Assembly (NCBI GenBank): GCA_025361425.1
Contig: JANYAH010000053.1
Location: 1 to 64,000 of the forward strand
Source: Candidatus Solibacter sp.
GTDB lineage: Bacteria; Acidobacteriota; Terriglobia; Bryobacterales; Bryobacteraceae
Reading direction: 5' to 3'
DNA: 64,000 nucleotides
Positions 7,384 to 15,403 of the stretch are shown here, piece after piece (within the stretch, counting starts at the first letter, position 1; each line of letters begins with the position of its first letter). The notes under the pieces were generated by a model, which saw only the letters and a program-made list of their open reading frames with translations, did no database searches and was not told the DNA's origin. The translations under genes were made by a program, and so were the position numbers.

Positions 7384-9249
7384 TTAGCGGGCCTCGATGG
7401 CCTCGGCAACGTCGATCGCCATTTGGTAGCGGCCGAACGGGGCGCTGAGTTGCACGCCTTGCACCATCTTACAGACTCGGGAGACCATTTCGCGCGCGAT
7501 GGCTACGCCCTCTTCGCGGGCCTTCTCGGCGTTGTCGACACGGCGCATGCGCTCCATGAACATTTCGGGCACCGGCACGCGGAGTTCGTTGACCATGAAT
7601 TCGGCGTTCCGGAAGCTGGTAAGCGGCCAGATGCCGCAGAGCACCGGAATCTTAACGTGCTCGATGCGCTTGAGGAAAACCTCCAACTGGTCGAGATCGA
7701 AGACCGGTTGCGTCACCACGTACTCCGCGCCGGCCTCCACTTTCCATTCAAAGCGGCGGATCTCCTCATCCATATTGAAAGCGCCCGGGTTGGCGCCGAC
7801 GCCGATCAACAGCGCAGTCTGGGAGCCCATGGGGTTGCCGCCGATATCGAGGCCGTGGTTGAGATTGCGCACGATGTTGACGAGGCCGATGGCGTCCACG
7901 TCGAACACGGCGGTGGCGGCCGGATAGGCGCCCATGCGCGGCGGATCGCCGGTGATGCAGATGAGGTTGCGCACGCCCAGGCTGTGCGCCCCCAGCAATT
8001 CGCTCTGGATGCCGAGGATGTTGCGGTCGCGGCAGCAGAAGTGGTTGACGGCCTCAATGCCTGCGAGTTTCTGGATCAACTGGCAGGTGACCTGCGCGCT
8101 CATGCGGGCGCTGGCGCGCGGGCCATCGGGGACGTTGATGGCGTCGATACCGTGCTCGGCGCACATTTTCGCACCGGCGATCTCGCGCGTGGCGTCTACC
8201 CCGCGCGGCGGCAGAATCTCCACGAAGGTGACGAACTGCCCGGCGGCCAACTTGGCGCCCACCTTGGATTTTTCGGCGATGGGAACCGGGGTCAAGGCTT
8301 GCGCCTTGACGGTGGGCTCTTCGACCGTGACCGCGAGGTTTTTCTGGAGCGGTTGGAGCGAGCGGGTTTCGGAGCGGATCAGCTTGATGTGGTCGGGCGT
8401 GGTGCCGCAGCAGCCGCCGATGATCTTGACGCCGGCCCAGAGCAGGCGGCGCGCGTACTGGGCCATGTACTCTGGCGAGCACAGGTACATGTTGCGGCCT
8501 TCGACGCGCATGGGCAGGCCGGCGTTGGGCATGGCGCTGAGCGGCTTGGTGGCGTACTCCATCATGCGTTCGACGGTTTCGAGCGTGGCCTTGGGGCCTA
8601 CCGAGCAATTGAGGCCGATGGCATCGACGGGCCAGGAGTTCATCTCGCGGGTGAAGGTCTCGGTATCGGTGCCGCCGGGGAGATAGCCGAAATCGTCGAT
8701 GGTCACCTGCGCGATTATGGGCACGTCGCCGCCGGAGGCTTCGTGGCCGGCCATCACGGCCTCGCGCAGTTCATCGAGGTTGCCGAAAGTTTCGAAGATG
8801 AGCAGATCGACGCCGGCTTCGAGCAAGGCATCGATTTGTTCGCGGAAGGCGGCGCGCGCTTCGGCGAAGGAGGTGGGGCCGAGCGGTTCGATGCGCACGT
8901 TGAGCGGCCCGACGGCACCGGCGACATACGCGCCGTTGGCCACCTCGCGGGCCAGGCGCACGCCCGCCAGGTTGATGGCCTTTACCTTTTCGGCATAGCC
9001 GAACGCGCCCAAACGCTGCCGGGTGGCACCGAAGGTGTTGGTTTCCAGAATCTCGGCACCGGCCTTGGCATACTCCTGATGGATCTGGCGAACGGTGTCA
9101 GGCGAGGAGAGATTGAGCTCATCGAAGCAGCGGTTGATGAACACACCGCGCGAGTAGAGCATGGTACCCATGGCGCCATCGGCGACAATCACGCGGCTGG
9201 CCAACTGGTCACGAAATTCCTGGGCGCGGGTGCTGATGGATGTAGTCAT
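7384..9249 (-). CDS. Bifunctional homocysteine S-methyltransferase / 5,10-methylenetetrahydrofolate reductase
   Basis: A 621-residue two-domain enzyme of one-carbon and methionine metabolism, like the YitJ-type fusions of Firmicutes. Residues 1-300 form the homocysteine S-methyltransferase barrel: VIVADGAMGTMLYSRG at the start, then zinc cysteines in IGLNCSVGP and GGCCGTT. Residues about 325-620 form the MetF-like barrel with FVEILPPRG, CRDRNILGIQSE and ITGDPP, which bind FAD and folate. There is no cobalamin-binding domain, so methyl transfer would not use the MetH mechanism unless a partner supplies it. The gene seems to be monocistronic or paired with the downstream YrdC gene. I saw no SAM riboswitch in the 90 bases upstream. 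Family identity is clear. Confidence 0.93.
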   Translation of the reverse strand: MTTSISTRAQEFRDQLASRVIVADGAMGTMLYSRGVFINRCFDELNLSSPDTVRQIHQEYAKAGAEILETNTFGATRQRLGAFGYAEKVKAINLAGVRLAREVANGAYVAGAVGPLNVRIEPLGPTSFAEARAAFREQIDALLEAGVDLLIFETFGNLDELREAVMAGHEASGGDVPIIAQVTIDDFGYLPGGTDTETFTREMNSWPVDAIGLNCSVGPKATLETVERMMEYATKPLSAMPNAGLPMRVEGRNMYLCSPEYMAQYARRLLWAGVKIIGGCCGTTPDHIKLIRSETRSLQPLQKNLAVTVEEPTVKAQALTPVPIAEKSKVGAKLAAGQFVTFVEILPPRGVDATREIAGAKMCAEHGIDAINVPDGPRASARMSAQVTCQLIQKLAGIEAVNHFCCRDRNILGIQSELLGAHSLGVRNLICITGDPPRMGAYPAATAVFDVDAIGLVNIVRNLNHGLDIGGNPMGSQTALLIGVGANPGAFNMDEEIRRFEWKVEAGAEYVVTQPVFDLDQLEVFLKRIEHVKIPVLCGIWPLTSFRNAEFMVNELRVPVPEMFMERMRRVDNAEKAREEGVAIAREMVSRVCKMVQGVQLSAPFGRYQMAIDVAEAIEAR

Positions 9250-9343
9250 GAGAGACGGTCGCAGGTGCCGTTCGAAATGCGGAAAATGCGACAGCCTTCA
9301 TTTTAACGCAGGTGGACTCCACACCGCTCGCCGACCTGATACC

Positions 9344-10840
9344 ATGGCCATCGAAACTATGCGACGTCGTGACCTTCTCCGTACCAGCGCGTTGGCACCG
9401 CTGGCGCTTGCCGCCGGCCGCCGCGCCTTCGGCCAGAATAAACGCTATGAGCCCACCTGGGACTCGATCGATCAGCGCCCGAGCCCGGCCTGGTATACCG
9501 ATTCCAAGTTCGGCATCTTCATTCACTGGGGCGTCTACTCAGTGCCGGCGTATGCTCCGGTCAAAAGCAAGGGCGAGACTATGTACGCCGAGTGGTATTG
9601 GAACTCGCTCAACAAGGCGAATTCCTCTACCAGGAAGTTCCACGACCGCAACTACGGGGCCAACTTTCCGTACTTCGATTTCGCCCCGATGTTCCGCGCC
9701 GAACTCTACAATCCGGACCACTGGGCCGACGTGTTCGAGCGCTCTGGCGCCAAGTACGTGGCGCTGACCGCGAAGCACCACGAAGGCTTCACGCTGTGGC
9801 GGAACGAGCAGGCCAATAAGAGTTGGGGACGCCCCTGGAACGCGGTGGATATCGGTCCGAAGCGCGATATCGCGCTGGACCTGATGGAGGCCGGGCGGCG
9901 GCGGGGGCTGCACATGGGAATCTACTACTCGCTCTACGAGTGGTACAACCCGCTGTGGCTCTCCGACAAGAAACGCTACGTGGCGGAGCACATGTTCCCG
10001 CAGTTCAAGGACGCCGTCACGCACCTGAAGCCGAGCATTATTTTTTCCGACGGCGAGTGGGATATCGGCAGCGCCGAATGGCGGTCGCCCGAACTGCTGG
10101 CCTGGTTGTTCAACGAATCGCCGGTACGCGACGAGGTGGCGATCGACGACCGCTGGGGCAAGGACACGCGGCACAAACACGGGGGCTACTACACCACCGA
10201 GTACACGAGCGGCATGCAGCAGGCGGCGCATCCATGGGAGGAGAGCCGGGGCATGGGTTACTCCTACGGGTATAACCGCATGGAGACGCTGGCGGATTAT
10301 CACAGCGACCGGGAACTGTTGATGATGCTGCTGGACATTGTGGCGCGCGGCGGCAATTTGCTGCTGGATATCGGGCCCACCGCCGACGGACGGATCCCGG
10401 TGGTGATGGAGGAGCGCCTGATCCAGATCGGCGACTTCCTGCGCCCCAACGGCGAGGCAATTTACGGCACGCACGCGCGGAAGACGCCGCGGCAGTGGAG
10501 CAAGGGAACAATCCCCAAGCTGGAAGAGAAGGAGTTCATGTCGGATTACGACATCACGAAACTGGTGGATACTCCGCCTGCCGGCTACGCGCGCGTGGAG
10601 GCCTTCTACACGGTGAAGGACGACGCGGTGTACGCGATTCTGCCGCGCCGGCCGATCCGGGAGGTGGTGCTGGACGATATCGAAGCGCCTTCGGGGGTGC
10701 GCGTCACGCTGCTGGAAGGCGGCCAGCAACTGGAAACGTCGCGGCAGGGCAAGCAACTGCGGATCCGTATCCCGGACGCGGTGTCGGCTGGTTTGCCGGC
10801 GCGGCAGGCGTATGTCCTGAAGCTGGCCGGCGCGAGGTAG
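9344..10840 (+). CDS. Secreted alpha-L-fucosidase, GH29
   Basis: A 498-residue GH29 glycoside hydrolase that releases alpha-linked L-fucose from glycans by a retaining mechanism. A twin-arginine signal (RRRDLLRTSALAPLALAAG) points to folded export; residues about 30-385 form the barrel. Family landmarks are FIHWGVYSVPAY, LTAKHHEGFTLW, MGIYYSLYEW, IIFSDGEWD carrying the expected nucleophile Asp, and GGNLLLDIGPTADGRIP. A C-terminal beta domain follows. Two in-frame ATGs (9344 and 9359) are possible starts; both keep the Tat motif. The gene is divergent from the MTHFR fusion and stands alone. Specificity within GH29 cannot be read from sequence by eye. Confidence 0.93.
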   Translation: MAIETMRRRDLLRTSALAPLALAAGRRAFGQNKRYEPTWDSIDQRPSPAWYTDSKFGIFIHWGVYSVPAYAPVKSKGETMYAEWYWNSLNKANSSTRKFHDRNYGANFPYFDFAPMFRAELYNPDHWADVFERSGAKYVALTAKHHEGFTLWRNEQANKSWGRPWNAVDIGPKRDIALDLMEAGRRRGLHMGIYYSLYEWYNPLWLSDKKRYVAEHMFPQFKDAVTHLKPSIIFSDGEWDIGSAEWRSPELLAWLFNESPVRDEVAIDDRWGKDTRHKHGGYYTTEYTSGMQQAAHPWEESRGMGYSYGYNRMETLADYHSDRELLMMLLDIVARGGNLLLDIGPTADGRIPVVMEERLIQIGDFLRPNGEAIYGTHARKTPRQWSKGTIPKLEEKEFMSDYDITKLVDTPPAGYARVEAFYTVKDDAVYAILPRRPIREVVLDDIEAPSGVRVTLLEGGQQLETSRQGKQLRIRIPDAVSAGLPARQAYVLKLAGAR

Positions 10841-11006
10841 AAGGGTGTCTGCGCGGCGGTTAGGTTGGCGGGAGAAAGGAAGAACTACGTGGCCTCAGAT
10901 TGGCGGGGGAAAGGGCATCCCGATTGGGATAGACGCTTGCCAAAGGTAGAGAGTTCAGGGACCGGCCAGGAGCCCTGTCCTACCAATGTGCCACTCTGGA
11001 TGAGGC

Positions 11007-11615
11007 ATGCATAAGGCGATTCTTTTTGATTTGGGCAGGGTGCTGATTGACTTTGATTTCCGACGCGCGTATCGGGCGCTGGCGGGGCTGTGCCCTTACG
11101 CGGCGGAAGAGATTCCGCGGCGGCTGGCCGGCACGGGGCTGGTGGAGCGGTTTGAAACCGGGCTGGTGGAACCGCGCGAATTTGTGGATCAGCTGTGCCA
11201 GATTCTGGATTCGAAGGTGGATTACGAGCAATTCCGCGAGATCTGGAGCAGTATATTCACGGAGATTCTGATTCCGGAGAGCATGCTGGAGGGGTTGGGA
11301 CGGCGGTACCGGCTGGTGCTGGTTTCGAACACCAACGCGCTGCACTTCGAGATGATCCGGGAAACCTACGGCCACCTGTTGGGTCACTTCGACGATCTGG
11401 TGCTGTCTCACGAAATTCACGCCATGAAGCCGCGGCCGGAGATTTTCCAGGCGGCGGTGGAGCGCGCCGGCTGCCGGCCGGAAGAGTGCTTCTATACGGA
11501 CGACATCGCGGCGTACATTGAGGGGGCGAGGCGGATGGGGATCGACGCGGTGAGGTTTGAGTCGCGGGCGCAGTTGGAGGGGGAGATGCGCGGGCGGAAA
11601 ATCGTCTGGGAATAA
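11007..11615 (+). CDS. HAD-superfamily hydrolase (YihX-like)
   Basis: A 202-residue haloacid-dehalogenase-fold phosphatase. Motif I is ILFDLGRVLIDFD, where the second Asp of the usual DxD is replaced by Gly-Arg context (D8, then L-G), as in the YihX and epoxide-hydrolase N-terminal branch. Motif II is LVSNTN, motif III the Lys in HAMKPRPEIF, and motif IV FYTDD. A small helical cap lies between motifs I and II. Substrates in this branch are sugar phosphates such as alpha-D-glucose 1-phosphate, but the substrate here is unknown. It is followed by a hairpin whose T-run faces the opposite gene. Confidence 0.85.
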   Translation: MHKAILFDLGRVLIDFDFRRAYRALAGLCPYAAEEIPRRLAGTGLVERFETGLVEPREFVDQLCQILDSKVDYEQFREIWSSIFTEILIPESMLEGLGRRYRLVLVSNTNALHFEMIRETYGHLLGHFDDLVLSHEIHAMKPRPEIFQAAVERAGCRPEECFYTDDIAAYIEGARRMGIDAVRFESRAQLEGEMRGRKIVWE

Positions 11616-11653
11616 AAAAAGACCGGGCGTGACGGAGGAGAAACGCCCGGTCT
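11614..11653 (-). terminator. Intrinsic terminator of the molybdopterin-binding gene
   Basis: A 10-base-pair stem (AGACCGGGCG with CGCCCGGTCT) is followed on the minus strand by seven T residues (A-run at 11614-11620 on the plus strand). It lies 54 bases after the stop of the minus-strand molybdopterin-binding gene and directly abuts the end of the convergent HAD gene, so it could also block read-through from that side. Confidence 0.8.
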
Positions 11654-11706
11654 ATCAAGGCCTACAAACCACTCGGAGGATATGGCTTGCAGGATGGAGG
11701 AGCCTT

Positions 11707-12678
11707 CTAAGCCAGCAGGCCCCCGTGTCCGAGACAGGCAATTTCCCATCCGGTCACGTGGTACCGAGCCAGCAGCGGAGGCAACACCAAATCGACAACG
11801 TTCGGCTTGGCCGAACGGAAGCAGCCAGGGGCGGAAATGATGGGGACTTCGTCCTTATACGCCATCAGGAGCAGATTACCGGGCTCCACGGGAGCCAGGA
11901 AGCGCTCGACTTGTCCGCCGACCTTAAGCATGGCCTGGCCAATGATGTCTTCGGGACCGGCCGGCGCGGTGGTGGATGCCACCAGAATGGTACACGGCTT
12001 CGATCTTAAGAGATGTTGTAGGCAACGGGCGACAGAATTCTCATCTTCCGTGCAGGCTAAAACAAAATTTGCATTGACGCCGAAGCGTTCGAGGCGTTGG
12101 CGCATGATGTTCTCGAACAACTGGCGGGCGCGGTCGCCGCTAACGGGGTCAGTGTAGAGAACACCTACAGTTGGAGTCCGGACGGGACGGGCCTGGAGGA
12201 TGGGGCCACGCTCCTTGAGGATACCGATGATGGCGTCAAGCTGATCTTTGGCGACGGCAAAGGGGGCGCTCTTGACGGTGGCAATGCGCTGGCCGGCGAC
12301 GGCGTAGCTGAAGTTCAGGGTAGTGGCGATGACGACGCTGGCGGGGCAGTTGATCTGCTTGAGGAGCTCATCATCCACCAGCACGCAGCAGTTTTCGGTG
12401 GCGAGGAGGTTGGCCCGGCCGCCGGCTGCGAGGCGGATCTCGAAACTTCCGCAGCCCATCTCACTGGCGACGGCGCAGACAGCGTCATCCTCGCCGATTT
12501 CCCCGTCTTCCAGTTCGGTTACCCAAATGGTTTCCATGCCTTCGGACTCCAACACGCGAATGTCTTCGTCGCTAATGACATGGCCCTTGGCCAAGAGTTT
12601 CTTCCCACCGGGCCGGAAAACGGTACAACAAAGGATTCGACCAGTTGAGGATTTCACACCAACCGTCTGCGCTCTCAT
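11707..12678 (-). CDS. Molybdopterin-binding protein, MoeA/MoaB-domain (MoCF fold)
   Basis: A 323-residue cytoplasmic protein of the molybdopterin-binding family. The N-terminal half (about 1-160) carries KKLLAKGHVISDEDI and LATENCCVL, typical of the accessory domains seen in molybdopterin-binding proteins. The C-terminal half has the MoCF-like pieces TPTVGVLYTDPVSGD, STTAPAGPEDI and VEPGNLLLMAYKDEVPI ending in APGCFRSAKPNVVDLVLPPLLA. Such proteins usually accompany molybdenum hydroxylases or cofactor biosynthesis, but no molybdoenzyme is in the window. It is transcribed alone from an AT-rich region with repeated sites and ends at a strong terminator. Whether it binds, inserts or stores the cofactor is not known. 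Confidence 0.8.
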   Translation of the reverse strand: MRAQTVGVKSSTGRILCCTVFRPGGKKLLAKGHVISDEDIRVLESEGMETIWVTELEDGEIGEDDAVCAVASEMGCGSFEIRLAAGGRANLLATENCCVLVDDELLKQINCPASVVIATTLNFSYAVAGQRIATVKSAPFAVAKDQLDAIIGILKERGPILQARPVRTPTVGVLYTDPVSGDRARQLFENIMRQRLERFGVNANFVLACTEDENSVARCLQHLLRSKPCTILVASTTAPAGPEDIIGQAMLKVGGQVERFLAPVEPGNLLLMAYKDEVPIISAPGCFRSAKPNVVDLVLPPLLARYHVTGWEIACLGHGGLLA

Positions 12679-12702
12679 TTTCGCCTTTCAACTATCTATC
12701 TG

Positions 12703-12760
12703 ACTAGATTTTAGGTATTCAATATCCTAAACTAGATTTTATTCCAAAAAGAATAGGAAT
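12703..12760 (-). promoter_or_regulatory. Paired direct repeat and inverted elements upstream of the molybdopterin-binding gene
   Basis: On the plus strand ACTAGATTTTA occurs twice (12703-12713 and 12731-12741), 28 bases apart. Between and overlapping them TTTAGG and CCTAAA form an imperfect dyad around 12711-12732, and ATTCC/GGAAT form another at 12741-12760. The block starts 25 bases upstream of the ATG and is far more AT-rich than its surroundings, as expected for an operator-bearing promoter. The regulator is unknown. Confidence 0.45.
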
Positions 12761-12820
12761 CGATGATTATTTCAACGGTCTTATGAGGGGAGGGACGTCC
12801 CTACTTTTAGGGGGTATCGT

Positions 12821-13429
12821 CTACAGTTGGCGCGGGGTAGGGATTTGGATCAGCTCGTCGGTGGGAGAGGTCATCAAAGGACCCCAGGGTTGGGGCTCCG
12901 CCTGAGCCCAATGGGCGGGCCGGAGTATGCGCAGAACGGCGATTTCATCGCAGGCCTGGAACTTGGGGCAGCGAACACAATCTTTCCATGCTTTGAGGGG
13001 GAGGGTGCCGCGTTCGACCACGTGAAAGCCCACTCGGCTGAAAAACTCTACCACGTAAGTGAAAGCAAAGACGGCGTCGAGTTCGTACTGTCCGGCTTCG
13101 GCAAGCAAGGCTTCGACGAGTTTGCGGCCCACGCCTTTTGTCTTGGCATGCTCGTGGACGGCCAGGGAGCGGATTTCGGCGGTGGTGGGGCTGTAGAAGT
13201 GGAGTGCCCCGGAGCCCAGCAATTGGCCGTCAAGGGTGACGACGGTGAAATCGCGGATGGCTTCCGACATCTCAAATTCGGTGCGAGCGAGCATGATACC
13301 GCGGGCGGCGTAACTGTTGATGAGGTGCAGTATGGGCGCGATATCGTGCATCACGGCCTTGCGGACGGTGAGGCGCGATGCCGGGCCGGGCGATTCCACG
13401 AAGGCGTCGGCACGAAGACCGCTAATCAT
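12821..13429 (-). CDS. argA: Short-form N-acetylglutamate synthase, GNAT family (ArgA-like)
   Basis: A 202-residue single-domain GNAT acetyltransferase. Residues about 20-165 hold the fold, with LGSGALHFY, the acetyl-CoA segment SLAVHEHAKTKGVGRKLVEAL, and VEFFSRVGFHVVE. This pattern matches the stand-alone N-acetylglutamate synthase described in mycobacteria (Rv2747), which acetylates glutamate in the first step of arginine synthesis without the usual kinase-like domain. The ATG start overlaps the argB stop by 8 bases (ATGATTAG), so translation is coupled and context strongly supports the role. A Cys-rich stretch CVRCPKFQAC near residue 150 is characteristic of several acidobacterial and deltaproteobacterial homologues. 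Another acetyltransferase function is possible but less likely. Confidence 0.82.
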   Translation of the reverse strand: MISGLRADAFVESPGPASRLTVRKAVMHDIAPILHLINSYAARGIMLARTEFEMSEAIRDFTVVTLDGQLLGSGALHFYSPTTAEIRSLAVHEHAKTKGVGRKLVEALLAEAGQYELDAVFAFTYVVEFFSRVGFHVVERGTLPLKAWKDCVRCPKFQACDEIAVLRILRPAHWAQAEPQPWGPLMTSPTDELIQIPTPRQL

Positions 13430-14213
13430 TCGGGCACCAATCGGCGGTGACCATCCGGGTGCCGAGATCTTCGCCGGCGAGGATTCGAGCCAGGACATTG
13501 TCGGCGGCGCCGGGGGCGATGCGCACTTGTGCCACGCCGGCCGCAAGCGCGCTCAACGCCGCGTTCAGCTTGGCCTGCATACCGCCGGTGACGACGCCGT
13601 CGGCGATGAGCTGGAGGCTGGCGGCAGGGGTGAGAAGCGGCCGAACCTGTTTGGCGCCATCGAGGACGCCTTCGACATCGGTCAGGCAGATGAGTTGCCG
13701 GGCGCCGAAGGCGGTGGCGCAGGCGACAGCCATCTGATCCGCATTGACGTTGTAGACTTGGCCCTGGCGGTCGCCGGCGACGCAGGCCACGACGGGGACG
13801 TAGCCGTGGGCGGTCAAAAGGTGCAAGAGCGCGGGGTTGGATTTGGTGACACGGCCGACGGCGCCGAGCGCGGGGTCCATCTGCTCTGCCTCGACGAGCA
13901 AGCTATCGATGCCGGAGATTCCGACAGCAAGCGCTCCGGCGCGGTTGATGGCGGCCACGAGTTCGTGATTGACGCTGCCGGCGAAGACTTTGAGCACGGC
14001 GTCGAGGGTTTCGGGCATGGTGACGCGGAGGCCGCCGACGAAGGTGCTTTGGATGCCGCGCTCAGTGAGGTAGCGGGTCATCTGCTTGCCACCCCCGTGG
14101 ACGACGGTGATTTCGTGCCCGGCGGAACGGGCGGCGGCGATTTGGCGGGCCAGACGATGGCGCGAATCCGCGTCATCGAGTAGGGTGCCGCCGAGTTTGA
14201 CGAGGAGTTTCAC
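13422..14213 (-). CDS. argB: Acetylglutamate kinase
   Basis: A 263-residue amino-acid kinase that phosphorylates N-acetylglutamate with ATP, the second step of arginine biosynthesis. Visible are KLGGTLLDDADSRHRLA at the N-terminus, the glycine-rich VVHGGGKQM, NHELVAAINRAGALAVGISG, DVEGVLDGAKQVRPLL and GGMQAKLNAALSALAAGV. The GTG start overlaps the argC stop by four bases (GTGA), and the 3' end overlaps the acetyltransferase gene, giving a three-gene coupled operon. An N-terminal extension that would allow arginine feedback inhibition is not present, so the enzyme may be feedback-insensitive, which is inference from known ArgB types. Confidence 0.95.
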   Translation of the reverse strand: MKLLVKLGGTLLDDADSRHRLARQIAAARSAGHEITVVHGGGKQMTRYLTERGIQSTFVGGLRVTMPETLDAVLKVFAGSVNHELVAAINRAGALAVGISGIDSLLVEAEQMDPALGAVGRVTKSNPALLHLLTAHGYVPVVACVAGDRQGQVYNVNADQMAVACATAFGARQLICLTDVEGVLDGAKQVRPLLTPAASLQLIADGVVTGGMQAKLNAALSALAAGVAQVRIAPGAADNVLARILAGEDLGTRMVTADWCPND

Positions 14214-15214
14214 AACAGTCCCTCGGTCTCGGGATAGCCGAGCATGAGGTTCATGTTCTGGATGGCTTGTCCGGCGGCGCCTTTGACCAGGTTATCGATG
14301 GCGCTGACGACGACGGCGCGTTTGGTTGGGGCATCGAAGGCGACCCCGATGTCGCAGAAATTGGTGCGGGCCACGCCGCGGAGGTCGGGCACGTGCGGCG
14401 GATTAAAGAGGCGCACGAAGGGTTCGGCGGCGTACTGGCGTTCATAGATGGCGAGCAGGTCTTCCACGCGGGCCACGGAGGGGGCGCGGAAGTAGATGGT
14501 CTCGAGGATGCCGCGATGGAGCGGCAGGAGTTGGGCGGTGAAGCTGAACTCGTGTTCTTCGAGGCCGGATACCTGGAGCACTTCCGGCACGTGGCGATGA
14601 TGGAGGATGGAGTACGCCGAGAAGTTTTCGGTAACTTCGCAGAAGCTGGTCTTAAGGCTGGGCTTGCGTCCCGCGCCGCTGGCGCCGGATTTGGCGTCGC
14701 AGACGATGCCGGCGGCGCGATCCACGACGCCAGCTTGCACAAGGGGGCGGAGAGCGAGGTTAGCGGCGGTGGGGTAACAGCCCGGGTTAGAGACGAGGCG
14801 GGCGGCAGGGATGAGGTTTCGGCAGAACTCGGGCAGACCGTAGACCGCCTCAGCCAGCAGCTCGGGCTGGGTGTGGGCCTGCTTATACCAGGCCGCGTAG
14901 TTTTCGGGCGTGCGCAGGCGGAAGGCGCCGCTGAGATCCACAACGCGGGCGCCGGCGGAGAGCATGACGGGCGCCAGTTCCATGGAGACTTCGGGAGGGG
15001 TGGCCAGGAATACGACTGCAAGCCCTTCCTGGTGTACGGCTTGGCCGGTGCAGGGGATGCGGGCCGACGGGGTGGAGCGGCGAATTGCGGGAGTGCCGCC
15101 AGGGGCTTCCCGATGATCTATAAGGACTGGCTCCACGTGGGCGTGGCGCTGGAGGAGACGGATCAACTCCGCGCCGCTGTAGCCTCGATAGCCGACAATT
15201 CCGACCCGCTTCAT
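14210..15214 (-). CDS. argC: N-acetyl-gamma-glutamyl-phosphate reductase
   Basis: A 334-residue NADPH-dependent reductase catalysing the third step of arginine synthesis. The Rossmann start VGIVGYRGYSGAELIRLL, the catalytic cysteine in SNPGCYPTAANLAL (about residue 145) and GASGAGRKPS for substrate binding are all intact, and the C-terminal HRGILETIYFR region is typical. It is the first gene of the argC-argB-argA operon. Just upstream on the minus strand lies TATTATTCATTA, which has a possible -10 (TATTAT) and resembles one half of an ARG box; the other half is poor. The start ATG is right after an AT-rich leader with no strong ribosome binding site. Confidence 0.95.
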   Translation of the reverse strand: MKRVGIVGYRGYSGAELIRLLQRHAHVEPVLIDHREAPGGTPAIRRSTPSARIPCTGQAVHQEGLAVVFLATPPEVSMELAPVMLSAGARVVDLSGAFRLRTPENYAAWYKQAHTQPELLAEAVYGLPEFCRNLIPAARLVSNPGCYPTAANLALRPLVQAGVVDRAAGIVCDAKSGASGAGRKPSLKTSFCEVTENFSAYSILHHRHVPEVLQVSGLEEHEFSFTAQLLPLHRGILETIYFRAPSVARVEDLLAIYERQYAAEPFVRLFNPPHVPDLRGVARTNFCDIGVAFDAPTKRAVVVSAIDNLVKGAAGQAIQNMNLMLGYPETEGLL

Positions 15215-15230
15215 GTATAAATATACTCTC

Positions 15231-15241
15231 TAATGAATAAT
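15231..15241 (-). promoter_or_regulatory. Possible argC promoter with ARG-box half-site
   Basis: On the minus strand ATTATTCATTA sits 17-27 bases before the argC ATG. ATTCA preceded by four A/T bases matches the right half of the ARG box consensus, but the left half matches only at two of five positions. TATTAT could be a -10. Weak evidence. Confidence 0.25.
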
Positions 15242-15336
15242 ACCACACCTCGGGGGTGGGGGCGGATGGCGTGCGCGGCCGGCCCTTTGGCGAGCCTGCC
15301 GCGACGGCAAGGTCTTGATAATACTAGCGAAAGGCG

Positions 15337-15368
15337 TACCCCGGGGATCCGCCCCCGGGGTATTTTTT
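15337..15368 (+). terminator. Strong intrinsic terminator facing the plus strand
   Basis: A perfect 10-base-pair stem (TACCCCGGGG, six-base loop, CCCCGGGGTA) is followed by a run of six or seven T on the plus strand. It lies between two minus-strand genes (argC and the OmpA-like gene), so it has no plus-strand gene to terminate. On the minus strand the hairpin alone could still stop read-through from the OmpA-like gene into argC. Confidence 0.7.
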
Positions 15369-15403
15369 TCGAACCGCAAGCCGATTGTTCCAGCCTCTTT
15401 ACT

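Noticed and set aside
7300-9306. 668-residue plus-strand ORF opposite the methyltransferase/MTHFR gene
   Set aside because: Low-complexity His/Gly/Ala/Asp-rich translation with no domain; the opposite strand has clear catalytic motifs.
9250-9343. SAM or cobalamin riboswitch before the methyltransferase/MTHFR gene
   Set aside because: The gap is under 95 bases and none of the conserved helices can be drawn.
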